64,000 nt of DNA, from assembly GCF_028640845.1 (NCBI RefSeq), contig NC_080548.1, forward strand, positions 16,028,814 to 16,092,813, given 5' to 3'. Both the position numbers and the translations under genes were made by a program. The notes below the pieces were generated by a model. That model did not search any database. It saw only the letters and a program-made list of their open reading frames with translations, and was not told where the DNA came from. Each line of letters starts with the position of its first letter. The stretch's first letter is position 1. Shown piece by piece: positions 46,174 through 56,390 of this stretch. This DNA is from Ahaetulla prasina. Taxonomy: Eukaryota; Chordata; Lepidosauria; Squamata; Colubridae.

Positions 46174-47536
46174 TTTCCCCATTTACGGTCAGCATGGGTG
46201 TTTTCCTATTTTACACTGAAACAGCCCTCCTTTCTCCTTATTACACTAATTTTCTTTTCTCAATGGAAAATTACTCTACAATTAGTATTTTCTACTTTAG
46301 ACAGAACATTCTTAAATCACATCAGTTCCTTAATCAACTAGTACATGATTATGTCATCGTATCTGTTTAGAGAGACTCCACCTTCTTGCTTCACTTCATT
46401 TAGTCTTTCCTGCATCAGCATTTTCCTTGTCTATGAATCACAGCAAGAAGTGTGTTCCAAGACCCCATTAAAGCCACAGAATTGCTTTCCTGCTCCTCTA
46501 TTACTTTGTTCAGTTTCATTGAGTACATCACTCCAGTGCCTTTCTTTTTACCAAGACAAATGCCAGAATGCCCTAATTTTCTTCTGGCCTCAATGTTCCC
46601 AGGTCCCTCACTACCATCTTACCCACAAAAAGAATCAAGGTCACATAAAAAAAAAAAGCTCTCCCTATTCCTTGTAACAGGTTGTGTACTTAAAAGTATA
46701 GATATGAACTATCTTCGCTGGAGGAATGTTATTATGAAAAGTACAATGCATACATTCAGACTACATTTTCAAAGAATAACAATTATACTATTTACCAAAG
46801 CCGTATTAAAAGACTCCCAGCTTATGACATATATAAAGGCATTCCATATACAATTGACATCACATACCACACAGAAATGAAAGGCTTTACAAATTTACAC
46901 TGGGAATTTTTTACTTAGTATGTGCAAATTACAATCCTAAATATAATTACAACAGGATACATTCCTTAGATAAATTGTTTATGTTAACAATGTTAATGTC
47001 CCATCATTCCCCAAGGAGTTCTGAACACAAAGAGTTTCCCTCCCTTGCAGTATCTACATATCTTCCTTGGGATGAAAGCTAAGCCTACAAATAGCACTGG
47101 CCCAAATTTCAATGTATTACAGACTAATAGAACCGTCTTGTATCCAATTGTTTTCAAACACTCTACAACCACCATATACCAAAATGATTCACAGTAAAAA
47201 TTCAAAGTAATCTGGGATGAATAAATTCTTCCCCTCCAGATACACTATATACACATAGTTTGACTGGATTGTCCTATGAAGAAGCAAGTGCCTACACTAA
47301 CTGTTAAATATTGAACTTCCTGGTTTTACATGACTAGCTTCACTTCCTTATCAAGAGTGAAAGAATTTGGGACTATAGACATTGGGAACTGGGCAGAATA
47401 CAAATTTAATAAATAAAGCAGAGCAATTTCCAAATAACTTACTGCAGGGTAAATTGATCAATGCAGGTAGTCCTTGGCTTACGACCACAACTGAGTCCAA
47501 AATTTCTGTTGTTAAGCAAGATGTTTGTTAAGTGAG
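46174..47536 (+). repeat. tandem duplication, first copy (about 1.36 kb)
   Basis: Starts TTTCCCCATTTACGGTCAGC and ends within the first 73 bp of a mariner-like element. It is repeated at 47537-48897. The only difference I found is one extra GA in this copy near 46370 (TTAGAGAGACTCC against TTAGAGACTCC). Confidence 0.96.
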
Positions 47537-48897
47537 TTTCCCCATTTACGGTCAGCATGGGTGTTTTCCTATTTTACACTGAAACAGCCCTCCTTTCTCC
47601 TTATTACACTAATTTTCTTTTCTCAATGGAAAATTACTCTACAATTAGTATTTTCTACTTTAGACAGAACATTCTTAAATCACATCAGTTCCTTAATCAA
47701 CTAGTACATGATTATGTCATCGTATCTGTTTAGAGACTCCACCTTCTTGCTTCACTTCATTTAGTCTTTCCTGCATCAGCATTTTCCTTGTCTATGAATC
47801 ACAGCAAGAAGTGTGTTCCAAGACCCCATTAAAGCCACAGAATTGCTTTCCTGCTCCTCTATTACTTTGTTCAGTTTCATTGAGTACATCACTCCAGTGC
47901 CTTTCTTTTTACCAAGACAAATGCCAGAATGCCCTAATTTTCTTCTGGCCTCAATGTTCCCAGGTCCCTCACTACCATCTTACCCACAAAAAGAATCAAG
48001 GTCACATAAAAAAAAAAAGCTCTCCCTATTCCTTGTAACAGGTTGTGTACTTAAAAGTATAGATATGAACTATCTTCGCTGGAGGAATGTTATTATGAAA
48101 AGTACAATGCATACATTCAGACTACATTTTCAAAGAATAACAATTATACTATTTACCAAAGCCGTATTAAAAGACTCCCAGCTTATGACATATATAAAGG
48201 CATTCCATATACAATTGACATCACATACCACACAGAAATGAAAGGCTTTACAAATTTACACTGGGAATTTTTTACTTAGTATGTGCAAATTACAATCCTA
48301 AATATAATTACAACAGGATACATTCCTTAGATAAATTGTTTATGTTAACAATGTTAATGTCCCATCATTCCCCAAGGAGTTCTGAACACAAAGAGTTTCC
48401 CTCCCTTGCAGTATCTACATATCTTCCTTGGGATGAAAGCTAAGCCTACAAATAGCACTGGCCCAAATTTCAATGTATTACAGACTAATAGAACCGTCTT
48501 GTATCCAATTGTTTTCAAACACTCTACAACCACCATATACCAAAATGATTCACAGTAAAAATTCAAAGTAATCTGGGATGAATAAATTCTTCCCCTCCAG
48601 ATACACTATATACACATAGTTTGACTGGATTGTCCTATGAAGAAGCAAGTGCCTACACTAACTGTTAAATATTGAACTTCCTGGTTTTACATGACTAGCT
48701 TCACTTCCTTATCAAGAGTGAAAGAATTTGGGACTATAGACATTGGGAACTGGGCAGAATACAAATTTAATAAATAAAGCAGAGCAATTTCCAAATAACT
48801 TACTGCAGGGTAAATTGATCAATGCAGGTAGTCCTTGGCTTACGACCACAACTGAGTCCAAAATTTCTGTTGTTAAGCAAGATGTTTGTTAAGTGAG
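47537..48897 (+). repeat. tandem duplication, second copy (about 1.36 kb)
   Basis: Head-to-tail copy of 46174-47536. Its right edge lies inside the mariner-like element at 48825-49213, whose first bases are therefore repeated alone at 47464-47536. Confidence 0.96.
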
Positions 48898-49213
48898 TTT
48901 CGCCCCATTTTATGACCTTTCTTGCCACAGTTAAATGAATCTCTGAAGTTGACAAATTACTAACCCGGTTAAGTGAATCTGGCTTCCCCACTGATTTGCT
49001 TGTCAGAAGATCGCAAAAGGTGATCCCATAACATTGGAACACAGCAACACTCATAAATATGAACCAGTTGCCAAGCATCTGAATTTTGATCAGATGACCA
49101 TGGGAATACCGCAAAGGTCATAACTGTCAAAAATGGTCATAAGTCACATTTTTCAGTGTCATTGTAATTTCAAACAGTCACTAAATGAACTATTTAAAGT
49201 CGAAGACCACCTG
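48825..49213. mobile_element. mariner-like element, intron 1, overlapping a duplication breakpoint
   Basis: Starts CAGGTAGTCCTTGGCTTACG and ends AAAGTCGAAGACCACCTG before TA. Near full-length. Confidence 0.85.
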
Positions 49214-49831
49214 TATTCCCAATAACCACACAATCTGGTTATCTAAAAGCCATTTTAGACCAACACAATATTTTCCTCTTTTGAAAAGCCACCCCACTGA
49301 TTCTTTCCAACAGTAAAAAGTACACCTCTGCTGTGATGCTTTACACAATACCTCTATAAAAAGCCAACTGATTGCAAACAAAGTAGGACCAGTATAGATA
49401 TGGACCAAAGCAGAAAACTATATAACATTATTCCTGAATAGATAGGTTCGACCAGAATCTATGTGTAGTTCTCAGATTTCCTATCTAACACGAACATGGA
49501 AAATAGATTATTACCGTAATTGTCTTTGTATGGTGCATTGAGAATCAGCAGTCTTGGGTCCCATGAATGCTAACAAATATGTTACAGGATAAACTTGCAG
49601 GCTTCATAACCCTCAAAAAGAAGGCGCCATGAACCTTGACCTTTAATCCAACTTGAATATCCTTGTAATTTTAAACCTTTCTCACTTTTAAATTGCAATT
49701 TTAAAAAGGAACAACCCATCCAAGTAAGGCAAGTTTTAAGACATTTTAAAAAGTTCTCTCCCCACCCCTCCCTTATGAAAATAACTCGGAGAAGAAGAAG
49801 AGGGACAAATAACCAGGAGAAAGCTCTAGAG

Positions 49832-49946
49832 CAGGGGTCTCCAACCTTGGCAACTTTAAGACTTGGCAACTTGAAGCAAAGCTGGCTGAGGAATTCTGGG
49901 AGTTGAAGTCCACAAGTCTTAAAGTTGCCAAGGTTGGAGACCCCTG
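49832..49946. mobile_element. palindromic hAT MITE next to WASF2 exon 1
   Basis: 115-bp near-perfect palindrome (CAGGGGTCTCCAACCTTGG at each end) with a perfect, itself palindromic duplication CTCTAGAG (49824-49831 and 49947-49954). It ends 100 bp from the exon 1 donor. Confidence 0.95.
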
Positions 49947-49959
49947 CTCTAGAGTAGGA

Positions 49960-50620
49960 AGGGTTCCTGATTTCGGCTCTCGCCTTGACCCACGAATTCT
50001 CGGGCGCGGGGCTCCGAAATCCTTACCGCGAGCCCCATTCACTTACTTCAGCCATCAATGTGCTCTTGGGAGGATGTCGGGGAGCCAGCAGGAAGAAGTC
50101 TCGGACGCGAAGTTCGTATTGTCCCACTCCAGTCCCAGGCGCCATTCGTAGGACAAGCCACGCCCCTCACCTGTCTGGGGCACCACCCGCATAGGCCACG
50201 CCCCTCGCCTCCGCGGCCGTCGCCTCCTCTACGTCACCCCCAATGGCGCCACTCCCACTACGATATAGAGCACCTTTCCAGTTTGCCTTTCCCTCCCCCC
50301 CACAGCTCTTTAAGGCGCCCCCGGTCTTTTTTTCTTCCCCACATCCCCTCGCTGTCACGGGGTGAGGCTTACCCGCCTACGGCCGCCTTTTCCGACGCGC
50401 TTCCACTAGCTCTTCACCACCGAAGCGAACCGTCCCAACCGTCCGCCATTCCACGGCTTTCCCCTTAGCTTCCCCTCACCGATCGTAGTTCCACCCATTC
50501 CACCGGTCCGTTTTCTCATTGGCTCCCGGGCTTCTTCCCGCTCTCGTTGAATTGGCCGAGTCCCTCTGCCTGTCAAACCTTACCCGACGCGATTTGCGTA
50601 GCCAGCCAACTTCCTTTTTT
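49960..50620 (-). promoter_or_regulatory. CpG-rich WASF2 promoter
   Basis: A sharp local rise in CpG (CTCGGGCGCGGGGCTCCG, CTCCGCGGCCGTCGCCTCC, CTACGGCCGCC, CCGACGCG) contrasts with AT-rich flanks. On the minus strand there are two CCAAT boxes (50518-50522, 50551-50555) and two GGGGCGTGG GC-box/KLF-type sites (about 50158 and 50203). No clear TATA box is seen at a fitting distance. This is typical of a housekeeping promoter driving WASF2 leftward. Confidence 0.75.
50047..50430 (-). other. WASF2: WASF2 non-coding exon 1 (5' UTR); upper limit uncertain
   Basis: A consensus donor (GAA then GTAAGT) ends at 50047 inside a CpG-rich block, in the position expected for the untranslated first exon of this gene. 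A second possible donor (GCG then GTAAGG) lies at about 50030. The start site is not visible. The upper limit is set only by two CCAAT boxes at 50518-50522 and 50551-50555. The exon end contains an ATG (50055-50053) that would open a six-codon upstream frame after splicing to exon 2. Confidence 0.5.
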
Positions 50621-51190
50621 TTCTTTTCAATGACCACACCCTACGAAGCCTTTTCTTTTAAAAAAAAAAAAAAAAAGAAAAAAACGTAAACAATATGGGC
50701 CGTACCATATTCTGAGACTTAGGCGGGGGATTCATGTGGAGAGTACAGTTTCGGACACGGGGTGACAGTAGGCGTCGAAAAGAAGGGATAGTCGCACGTT
50801 GTCACTGAAAGAGAAAAAAGAAGGCAACCACTTGCGTTCTGTTTTCTGAGAAATTTATTAGATTCTCAAAGTCCCCTATTTTGGTTTGCTCTCCCTTTAT
50901 TCTGCTTCGCTAGGCCCGGTTGCTCTATGATCCTGAGTTTGGGGGGGGGAAAGGTTGAGTCCACCTGGCGTTGGGAGGTATTACTGCAGTACAGGAAAGT
51001 TTGGGGAGTTCCAGATTGAAAAAAAACGAAGAGGAAAAGCGAAGCGACAGGAGGCTTTGGGTGTGGGTGTGTGTGTCAGGCTTTTTCACACGATACGCAT
51101 CAGCATGGTCACGGGGGGCTGTTCCAAGGGCTTCCTCCTCCACCATCACCCCCGTCTCCAACTTCCTTTTCTTCGTACCATTTCCTGATT
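50621..51190. other. unassigned sequence upstream of the promoter
   Basis: Contains a poly(A) run at 50660-50685, G-rich runs near 50941 and a GTGTGT stretch near 51062. No gene or named repeat. Confidence 0.4.
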
Positions 51191-51199
51191 GCTTATTTG

Positions 51200-51390
51200 T
51201 AGCCTTTGACTATCATTAAGTGTTGTAAGTGTTGTAACTTGATGAAGGTAATTTTTTTTTATGTACACTGAGAGCATCTGCACCAAGACAAATCCCTTGT
51301 GTGTCCAATCACACTTGGCCAATAACAAATTCTATTCTATTCTATTCTATTCTATTCTGTTCTGTTCTGTTCTGTTCTGTTCTATGACTA
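51200..51390 (+). mobile_element. LINE 3' end running into an ATTCT microsatellite
   Basis: GTGTCCAATCACACTTGGCC and AATAACAAATTCTATTCTATT lead into about 5 ATTCT and 5 GTTCT units. This resembles the LINE tails known to seed AATAG repeats in snakes. I recognise the 3' end only. Confidence 0.7.
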
Positions 51391-51520
51391 TCATTAAGTG
51401 TTGTACCTTAGAATTCTTGATCATCTTTTCTTTTATGTACTCTGAGAGCATCTGCACCAAGACAAATCCCTTGTGTGTCCAATCACACTTGGCCAATAAA
51501 AAAAAATTTATTCTATTTCT
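51391..51520 (+). mobile_element. second LINE 3' end in tandem
   Basis: Repeats the preceding segment almost exactly (ATCATTAAGTGTTGTA, GAGAGCATCTGCACCAAGAC, CACTTGGCCAATAAAAAAAA). A tandem duplication or two insertions at one site are possible. Confidence 0.75.
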
Positions 51521-51529
51521 GAGACGGCT

Positions 51530-52148
51530 GGTTGCGGAAAAGCAGCCAAAAGCCTCTATTTAGTGCCCTCCCCCTTGTACGAACTACGACTCCCAGAATT
51601 CCCAGAGTGCCGAGCGAATACGCGGGGCATCGTATATCGTATTCGGGGAGTTGTAGTCTTAAATTCGGATTATGAGGCGGCTCTGCAGGTTGGGAGGTCT
51701 TTTAAGAAAGAATGGCAAAATTTGTTCCCTTTTTTTTTCCCATCCCATCTTTCTGCATGTATTTATGAACGCTAATCTCTTTTCTCAGTTGGGTTGCGGA
51801 GGGGAGGATCCCTAATCAAACGGACTGGCTTAAACTACAAGCACACGCATTACACAAATGACACACTAAGTGCAGCTGCTAGGTGGGTGGCTGGCTGGCT
51901 GGCTTGGTTCATCAAAAACCTGTTTAGGCAAAGCAAGCCCCGCAGACTTGCCCAGAGGCGATTTCAACATCCTGGGAGGGAACATAAAAGTATTTAAAGT
52001 ATCCCTTGGCCATTTCTGTCTCTTTCCAGGGCTGGTAGGGTTTGGATTCCTGAGAACCAAATCTTTTCCTGCCCTACCAGCCTCCTGCCCCACTCCCTTT
52101 TCTGGTATGCCTTTCCTTTATGAGAAGGAACTTGGAAGCACCACATGA
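51530..52148. other. unassigned sequence
   Basis: Contains an imperfect inverted pair around ACTACGACTCCCAGAATTCC and GGGGAGTTGTAGTC (51580-51660), possibly an old MITE. Otherwise nothing recognised. Confidence 0.4.
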
Positions 52149-52156
52149 AATCTTAA

Positions 52157-52629
52157 TCGGGTGAAATCCAGCAGGTTCTGACAGGTTCTGGAGAACCGGC
52201 AGCGGAAATGTTGAGCAGTTAGGAGAACCAGCAAATACCACCTCCGGCTGGGCCCAGGAGTGGGGTGGGAATGGGGATTTTGCAGCATCCTTTCCCCTGG
52301 AGTGGGGTGGGAATGGGGACTTTGTAATATCCTTTCCCCTGGAGTGGGGTGGGAATGGGGACTTTGCAGTATCCTTCCTCCTGGAGTGGGGTGGTAATGG
52401 GGACTTTGCAGCATCCATTCCCCTGGAGTGGGGTGGGAATGGGGATTTTGCAATATCCTTCCTCCTGGAGTGGGGTGGGAATGGGAATTTGCAGCATCCT
52501 TTCCCCTGGAGTGGGATGGGCATGGAGACTTTGCAGTATCCTTCTCCTGCCATGCCCACCAAGCCCATACCATGCCTGCCAAGCCACACTCACAGAACTG
52601 GTAGTAAAAGAATTTGGATTTCACCATTG
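52157..52629 (-). mobile_element. hAT element expanded by a 42-bp minisatellite
   Basis: Reverse-oriented member of the GTGAAATCC family (GGTGAAATCC at the left, GGATTTCACCATTG at the right). Flanks AATCTTAA and AATCTGAT match at 6 of 8. The interior holds about seven 42-bp units at 52258-52552. Confidence 0.75.
52258..52552. repeat. 42-bp minisatellite, about 7 units
   Basis: Unit begins AGTGGGGTGGGAATGGGGAC and ends with a variable CTTTGCAGCATCCTTTCCCC part. Because 42 is a multiple of 3, frames stay open with a 14-residue repeat. These are not evidence of a protein. Confidence 0.93.
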
Positions 52630-52737
52630 AATCTGATACATCCAATGTTTTTTCTCCCTTCTGAGATCAAAGCCTGTGATCTAGAATGAGAAACTGGATG
52701 TGCTGCTACTACTACTGTAGCTTGTTTGGATTTGAAC

Positions 52738-52939
52738 CAGTGGTGAAATCCAATTTTTTTTACTATGGGTTCTGTGGGCATGGCTTGGTGGGCATGGCAG
52801 GGGAAGGATACTGCAAAATCCCCATTTCCACCCCACTCTGGGATCAGCCAAAGGTGGTATTTGCCAGTTCTCCGAACTGCTCAAAATTTCCGCTACCGGT
52901 TCTCCAGAACCTGTAAGAACCTGCTGGATTTCACCCCTG
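52738..52939 (+). mobile_element. hAT element with one copy of the minisatellite unit
   Basis: 202 bp, CAGTGGTGAAATCC to GGATTTCACCCCTG, perfect 8-bp duplication ATTTGAAC (52730-52737, 52940-52947). It holds a single GGGGAAGGATACTGCAAAAT unit, so this may be the unexpanded form. Confidence 0.95.
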
Positions 52940-53203
52940 ATTTGAACACCTAGCCAGAGTTGGACCTAGTTAGTGTTTGGAAGGGAAAAATGGAAATAGA
53001 TGGAAAGATTGTAACAGCAAATGAAGCGGCTGGACAAATTTATTTATTGTTCAATTTATTTGCTGCGTATCTCACCAAAGCAATAGTTAAATAATAGAAC
53101 CAGTGGTGGGCTGCTTGCCAGTTTAACAACTGGTTCACCCAGCACCAAAAATGTGTGCGCACCCTTCCACTGATGCGCGGCTTCAAAAACAAAGCAATAT
53201 ATG

Positions 53204-53558
53204 CAGTGCTGAAATCTAAAATTTTTTACTACTGGTTTTGTGGGCGTGTGGCTTGGTGAGCATGGGTGTGGCTTGGTGGGCATGGCAGGGGAAGGATACT
53301 GCAAAATCTCCATTCCCAGTCCACTCCTGGGGGAAGGATACTGCAAAATCTCCATTCCTTCCCCACTCCTGGGGGAAGAATATTGCAAAATCCCCATTCC
53401 CTCCCCACTCCTGGGGGAAGGATACTGCAAAATCCCCATTCCCACCCCACTCCTGGGGGAAGGATATTGCAAAATCCCCATTCCCACCCCACTCTGGGGC
53501 CAAAATTTCCACTACCAGTTCCCCAGAACCTGTCAGAACCTGCTGGATTTCACCCCTG
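53204..53558 (+). mobile_element. nested hAT expanded by the 42-bp minisatellite
   Basis: CAGTGCTGAAATCT to GGATTTCACCCCTG. Flanks AATATATG and GATATATG (7 of 8). The interior has about five 42-bp units (GGGGGAAGGATACTGCAAAA, 53297-53500). The same unit is expanded in opposite orientation at 52258-52552. Confidence 0.9.
53297..53500. repeat. 42-bp minisatellite, about 5 units
   Basis: Units of GGGGGAAGGATACTGCAAAA followed by TCCCCATTCCCACCCCACTC with small variants. Confidence 0.92.
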
Positions 53559-53888
53559 GATATATGATGGGATAGTGCCAGGGCACAGGTCAGAACTACC
53601 AGTTCACCTGAACTGGTCTGAAGAGGCGGTGGCCCACCTCTGAACAGAAAAATAAATAATGAACAAGAACAACTGGAAAACATTAGTAGGATAAAAGAGG
53701 TGTTTCAGAACACGCAGGGACATCAAGAGCCTTGTGCAGTGGTATTTTTCCCTGGGATTGCACAAACGCCTTCTGCAGTTGCAAGGTGATCCCAGAGTTT
53801 TGTTTAAAACATTGCAGGCCACAGACATTTGTGCCTTTCCATGAGATTTCTGAAGCACCTTTTTGCCCTTCAAACATACGTACATCCA

Positions 53889-54292
53889 GTGGTGAAATGT
53901 AAAATGTGTTACTTCCGGTTCTGTGGGCGTGGCTTTGGGGAGGGTGTAATGTGACTGGCTGGGCGTGGCCAACTTTTTTTTTTTTACTTTTAAAAGCATT
54001 TTTTCTACAACCTCTTTGGCCGAAGAGGTTGTAGGAAAAATGCTTTTAAAAGCCTCTGACGATCCCAGCTGAGCCGCACGATCATCAGAGGCTTTTTTTT
54101 AATTTTTAAAAGCATTTTGTCGGCCGAAGAAAAAATGGTTTTAAAAGTAAAAAAAAAAAACTCTGATGATCGCATGGCTCAGCTGGGCAATGGGGGGGGA
54201 GGAATTTTTGCTACTGGTTCTCCAAACCACCCGCCGCCATCGCTACCAGATCGGGCGATCCGGTCCAAACAGGGAGCATTTCACCCCTCTGT
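53889..54292. mobile_element. hAT element with hairpin modules
   Basis: CAGTGGTGAAATGT to AGCATTTCACCCC. Flanks CGTACATC and TGTATATC match at 6 of 8. Contains hairpins built from CTTTTAAAAGCATTTTTTC, CTCTTTGGCCGAAGAGGTTG and their complements (53983-54050, 54100-54150). Confidence 0.82.
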
Positions 54293-54330
54293 ATATCCCT
54301 TTCCATATCAGGCTGAGAAAATGACATAGA

Positions 54331-54663
54331 CAGAATAGATCGTCTCAACTTACGAACATAACTGGATCTGGAATTCCGGTCATAAGTTGTAAGTTGAGTC
54401 AGAACCAATTTTACAACCATATTGACAGCTTTTGTTAAGCCAATCACTGGTTGTTAAGTGAATCATGCAGTTGTTAAGCAATTCCAGTTTCCACAATGGG
54501 TGGAGGTGTTTTTTTGCTGCCAAGCGCTCAAATTCTGATTCCATGACTGTGAAGATGTTGTGACAGATGTAGGTGCAAAGACCAGTTGCAACTCCTTTTT
54601 TTTCAGTGCTATTGTAACTTCAAATGGTCAGTAAATAAATGGCTGTAAGTCAAGGGCTACCTG
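54331..54663 (-). mobile_element. mariner-like element, diverged
   Basis: CGTCTCAACTTACGAACATA near the left and GTAAGTCAAGGGCTACCTG at the right before TA. Confidence 0.7.
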
Positions 54664-54803
54664 TATGGTGAGGGGTGGGTGTTTCTCATATTATGCCACA
54701 ACAATCCTGCAACGAAGGCTGGACTAAGAGAAAGAAGAACCTGTCCAGTTAGCCAGGAGATCTGCTTTTGGGTCTCCCAGATCCTAATCTAACCCGATAA
54801 CTG

Positions 54804-55052
54804 CAGGTAGTCCTCGACTTACAACCATTTGTATAGTGAGTGTTTAATGGCACTTGATCAAAATTCAGATGCTTGGTAACTGGTTCATATTTATGATGGC
54901 TGCAGCATCCTGGGATCACGTGATTACTCTTTGCAACCTTCTGACAAGCGAGGTCAATGGGGAAGCCATAAAATGGGGCAAAACTCACTTAACAACTGCT
55001 TCAGCAACAGATATTTGGGGTTCAATTGTGGTTGTAAGTCAAGGACTACCTG
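54804..55052. mobile_element. mariner-like element, internally deleted
   Basis: CAGGTAGTCCTCGACTTAC to GTAAGTCAAGGACTACCTG. Only about 250 bp of the usual 390 remain. Confidence 0.85.
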
Positions 55053-55082
55053 TATTGTATACTCTGCAGAGTTGCCATGGCA

Positions 55083-55639
55083 TGTTGTGGTCTGCCAGCA
55101 GCCTGTGGAGCTGGCAACGGAGTCAGACAGCGATGAGGCTGTGGTGAGGCCAGGGTCATCGGGGAGTGAGGTGCGGACTCCAGAGCCTCCAGAGACTGAT
55201 AGTGAGGCAGAGGAACAGGAGGAGCCTGTTCCTAATGCACGCATAAGAAGAGCTGCCAGAAGGCAAGAACAGCTCAAGCAAAAAGGACAACTCAGGAGTA
55301 GGGCCAAGAGATGATTGGCCCCTCCCCTAAGGCTTAAAACAGACCAGCAACGGCGTTTGGGCTTTGCTGGAAAACAACGTTGGTAGCTTCATCTTCTGCT
55401 TCGTCTACGTCTTGCATTTGTTTTTGTGACTTCTGAACGTTTGCCAAGAAAGGCCTTTGGCAGTTTGCCTAATTGGACCAAGGTTTGTGATAGGACTGAG
55501 GAATTTGTGTTGGGAGGAATTTGTTTTAATTTAGTTGAACTACGCTGGGAATGAAGTAATTCTCAGCTGTTCAAATAAAGTTGTTTGTTTGTTTCATGGA
55601 CTGAGTTTCCTACTACCTACTTGAGCCTGGGTCACAACA
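55083..55639 (+). mobile_element. solo LTR copy D with perfect 5-bp target duplication
   Basis: 557 bp, TGTTGTGGTCTGCC to GGGTCACAACA, flanked by TGGCA on both sides (55078-55082, 55640-55644). The family frame is open from the LTR start to a stop at 55312-55314 (LATESDSDEA, EAEEQEEPVPN, RRAARRQEQLK, RSRAKR). It is followed directly by GATTGGCCCCTCCC and CTTAAAAC (promoter-like) and later AATAAAG (poly(A) signal). No internal region or second LTR is nearby. Confidence 0.93.
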
Positions 55640-55644
55640 TGGCA

Positions 55645-56385
55645 TGACTTTTGACTTGAAGGTTGAATTCGTTAGGCAGTATTTATCACGCCAACTTCTC
55701 CGTTCTTTTCCAAATTAGGACGCATGTGGAGATGAAGAGCTGGAATCCAGGTGTTCGCAAGAGACAAACTGCAGGTGTAGATGCTTGAATCAACTTCAGC
55801 AGAGATTAAAAACCCATCTGATATACTCTGCACCTTAGCAAGCCCTCCCCCCTACATTCACCCCTTATACACACTTGTGTTTCGGGAACATTGTTTTTGT
55901 ATTTGACAGATTGTTACCATCCAATGCCCAGAACGTCCATTTAAAAGACTTGCAAATTCACATGTCTGGCATTTGGGCATGAGATTAGCAGAGCTCCATT
56001 TCTTCTTTGCATGAATTTGTTCATCATTGCTTGAATTCGTTCATCTCTTGAATTTGTTCATCCCCTCAGGTTTGCAATCACGTGAAATAGGTTTTAAAAA
56101 GCCTTTCAGGAAGGTTGGGTTTCTGATGAGAGCAGCCAATTAATTGGAGAACTGGATACAGGAAATGAAATGAAGAATTATCTGAAAGGAGCCTCAACTG
56201 AAATTAAAGGGAAAGAATGTTGCTCCCCTGTCTTGCTTTTCCAACATTACCCCTTCCCCGTTTACACTTCGTAGAATACCTTCTTTCTAAATTCTGGGTA
56301 AAGTTGAGCTTGACTGTACTGGGCTCCATTGATGCGTCCATGCAATTTTTTGGGTAACAGCGGGAAAGCAGTTTACCTGCTTAAG
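55645..56385. other. unassigned intergenic sequence
   Basis: No gene or repeat recognised. Confidence 0.35.
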
Positions 56386-56390
56386 AACTG

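Larger units (their letters stand above)
32533..50046 (-). other. WASF2: WASF2 intron 1 (17.5 kb)
   Basis: AT-rich intron between the untranslated exon and the ATG exon. It holds two hAT elements (36867-37165 and 38825-39342), a Sauria SINE (38327-38650), mariner-like elements (40997-41389, 43606-43812, 48825-49213), a short MITE (44789-44924), two tandem duplications (41756-42865 and 46174-48897) and a palindromic MITE (49832-49946). A CATA-type microsatellite sits at 35212-35246. Between 33.4 and 36.8 kb I see only unassigned AT-rich sequence. Confidence 0.75.
53101..53642. mobile_element. hAT element with another hAT nested inside
   Basis: Ends CAGTGGTGGGCTGC and GTGGCCCACCTCTG. Flanks AATAGAAC and AACAGAAA match at 6 of 8. 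Split by 53204-53558. Confidence 0.8.

Noticed and set aside
46345..48241. Identical 110- and 142-codon frames repeated 1361 bp apart
   Set aside because: Explained by the tandem duplication. Frames overlap in different phases and look non-coding.
50058..50468. 136-codon plus-strand frame in the CpG island
   Set aside because: GC-rich sequence has few stops by chance. It lies over the WASF2 promoter and has no recognisable domain. A divergent gene cannot be excluded but is not supported.
52258..52552. Regular repeats resembling a CRISPR array
   Set aside because: Units are contiguous 42-bp tandem copies without unique spacers, in a vertebrate genome.
52074..52645. Long overlapping reading frames (up to 175 codons) with 14-residue repeats
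   Set aside because: They come from a 42-bp minisatellite inside a transposable element. Several frames on both strands are open equally, and the unit length is a multiple of three.
53056..53683. Reading frames of 87-155 codons on both strands
   Set aside because: Same minisatellite in the neighbouring hAT copy. No codon preference for one strand or frame.
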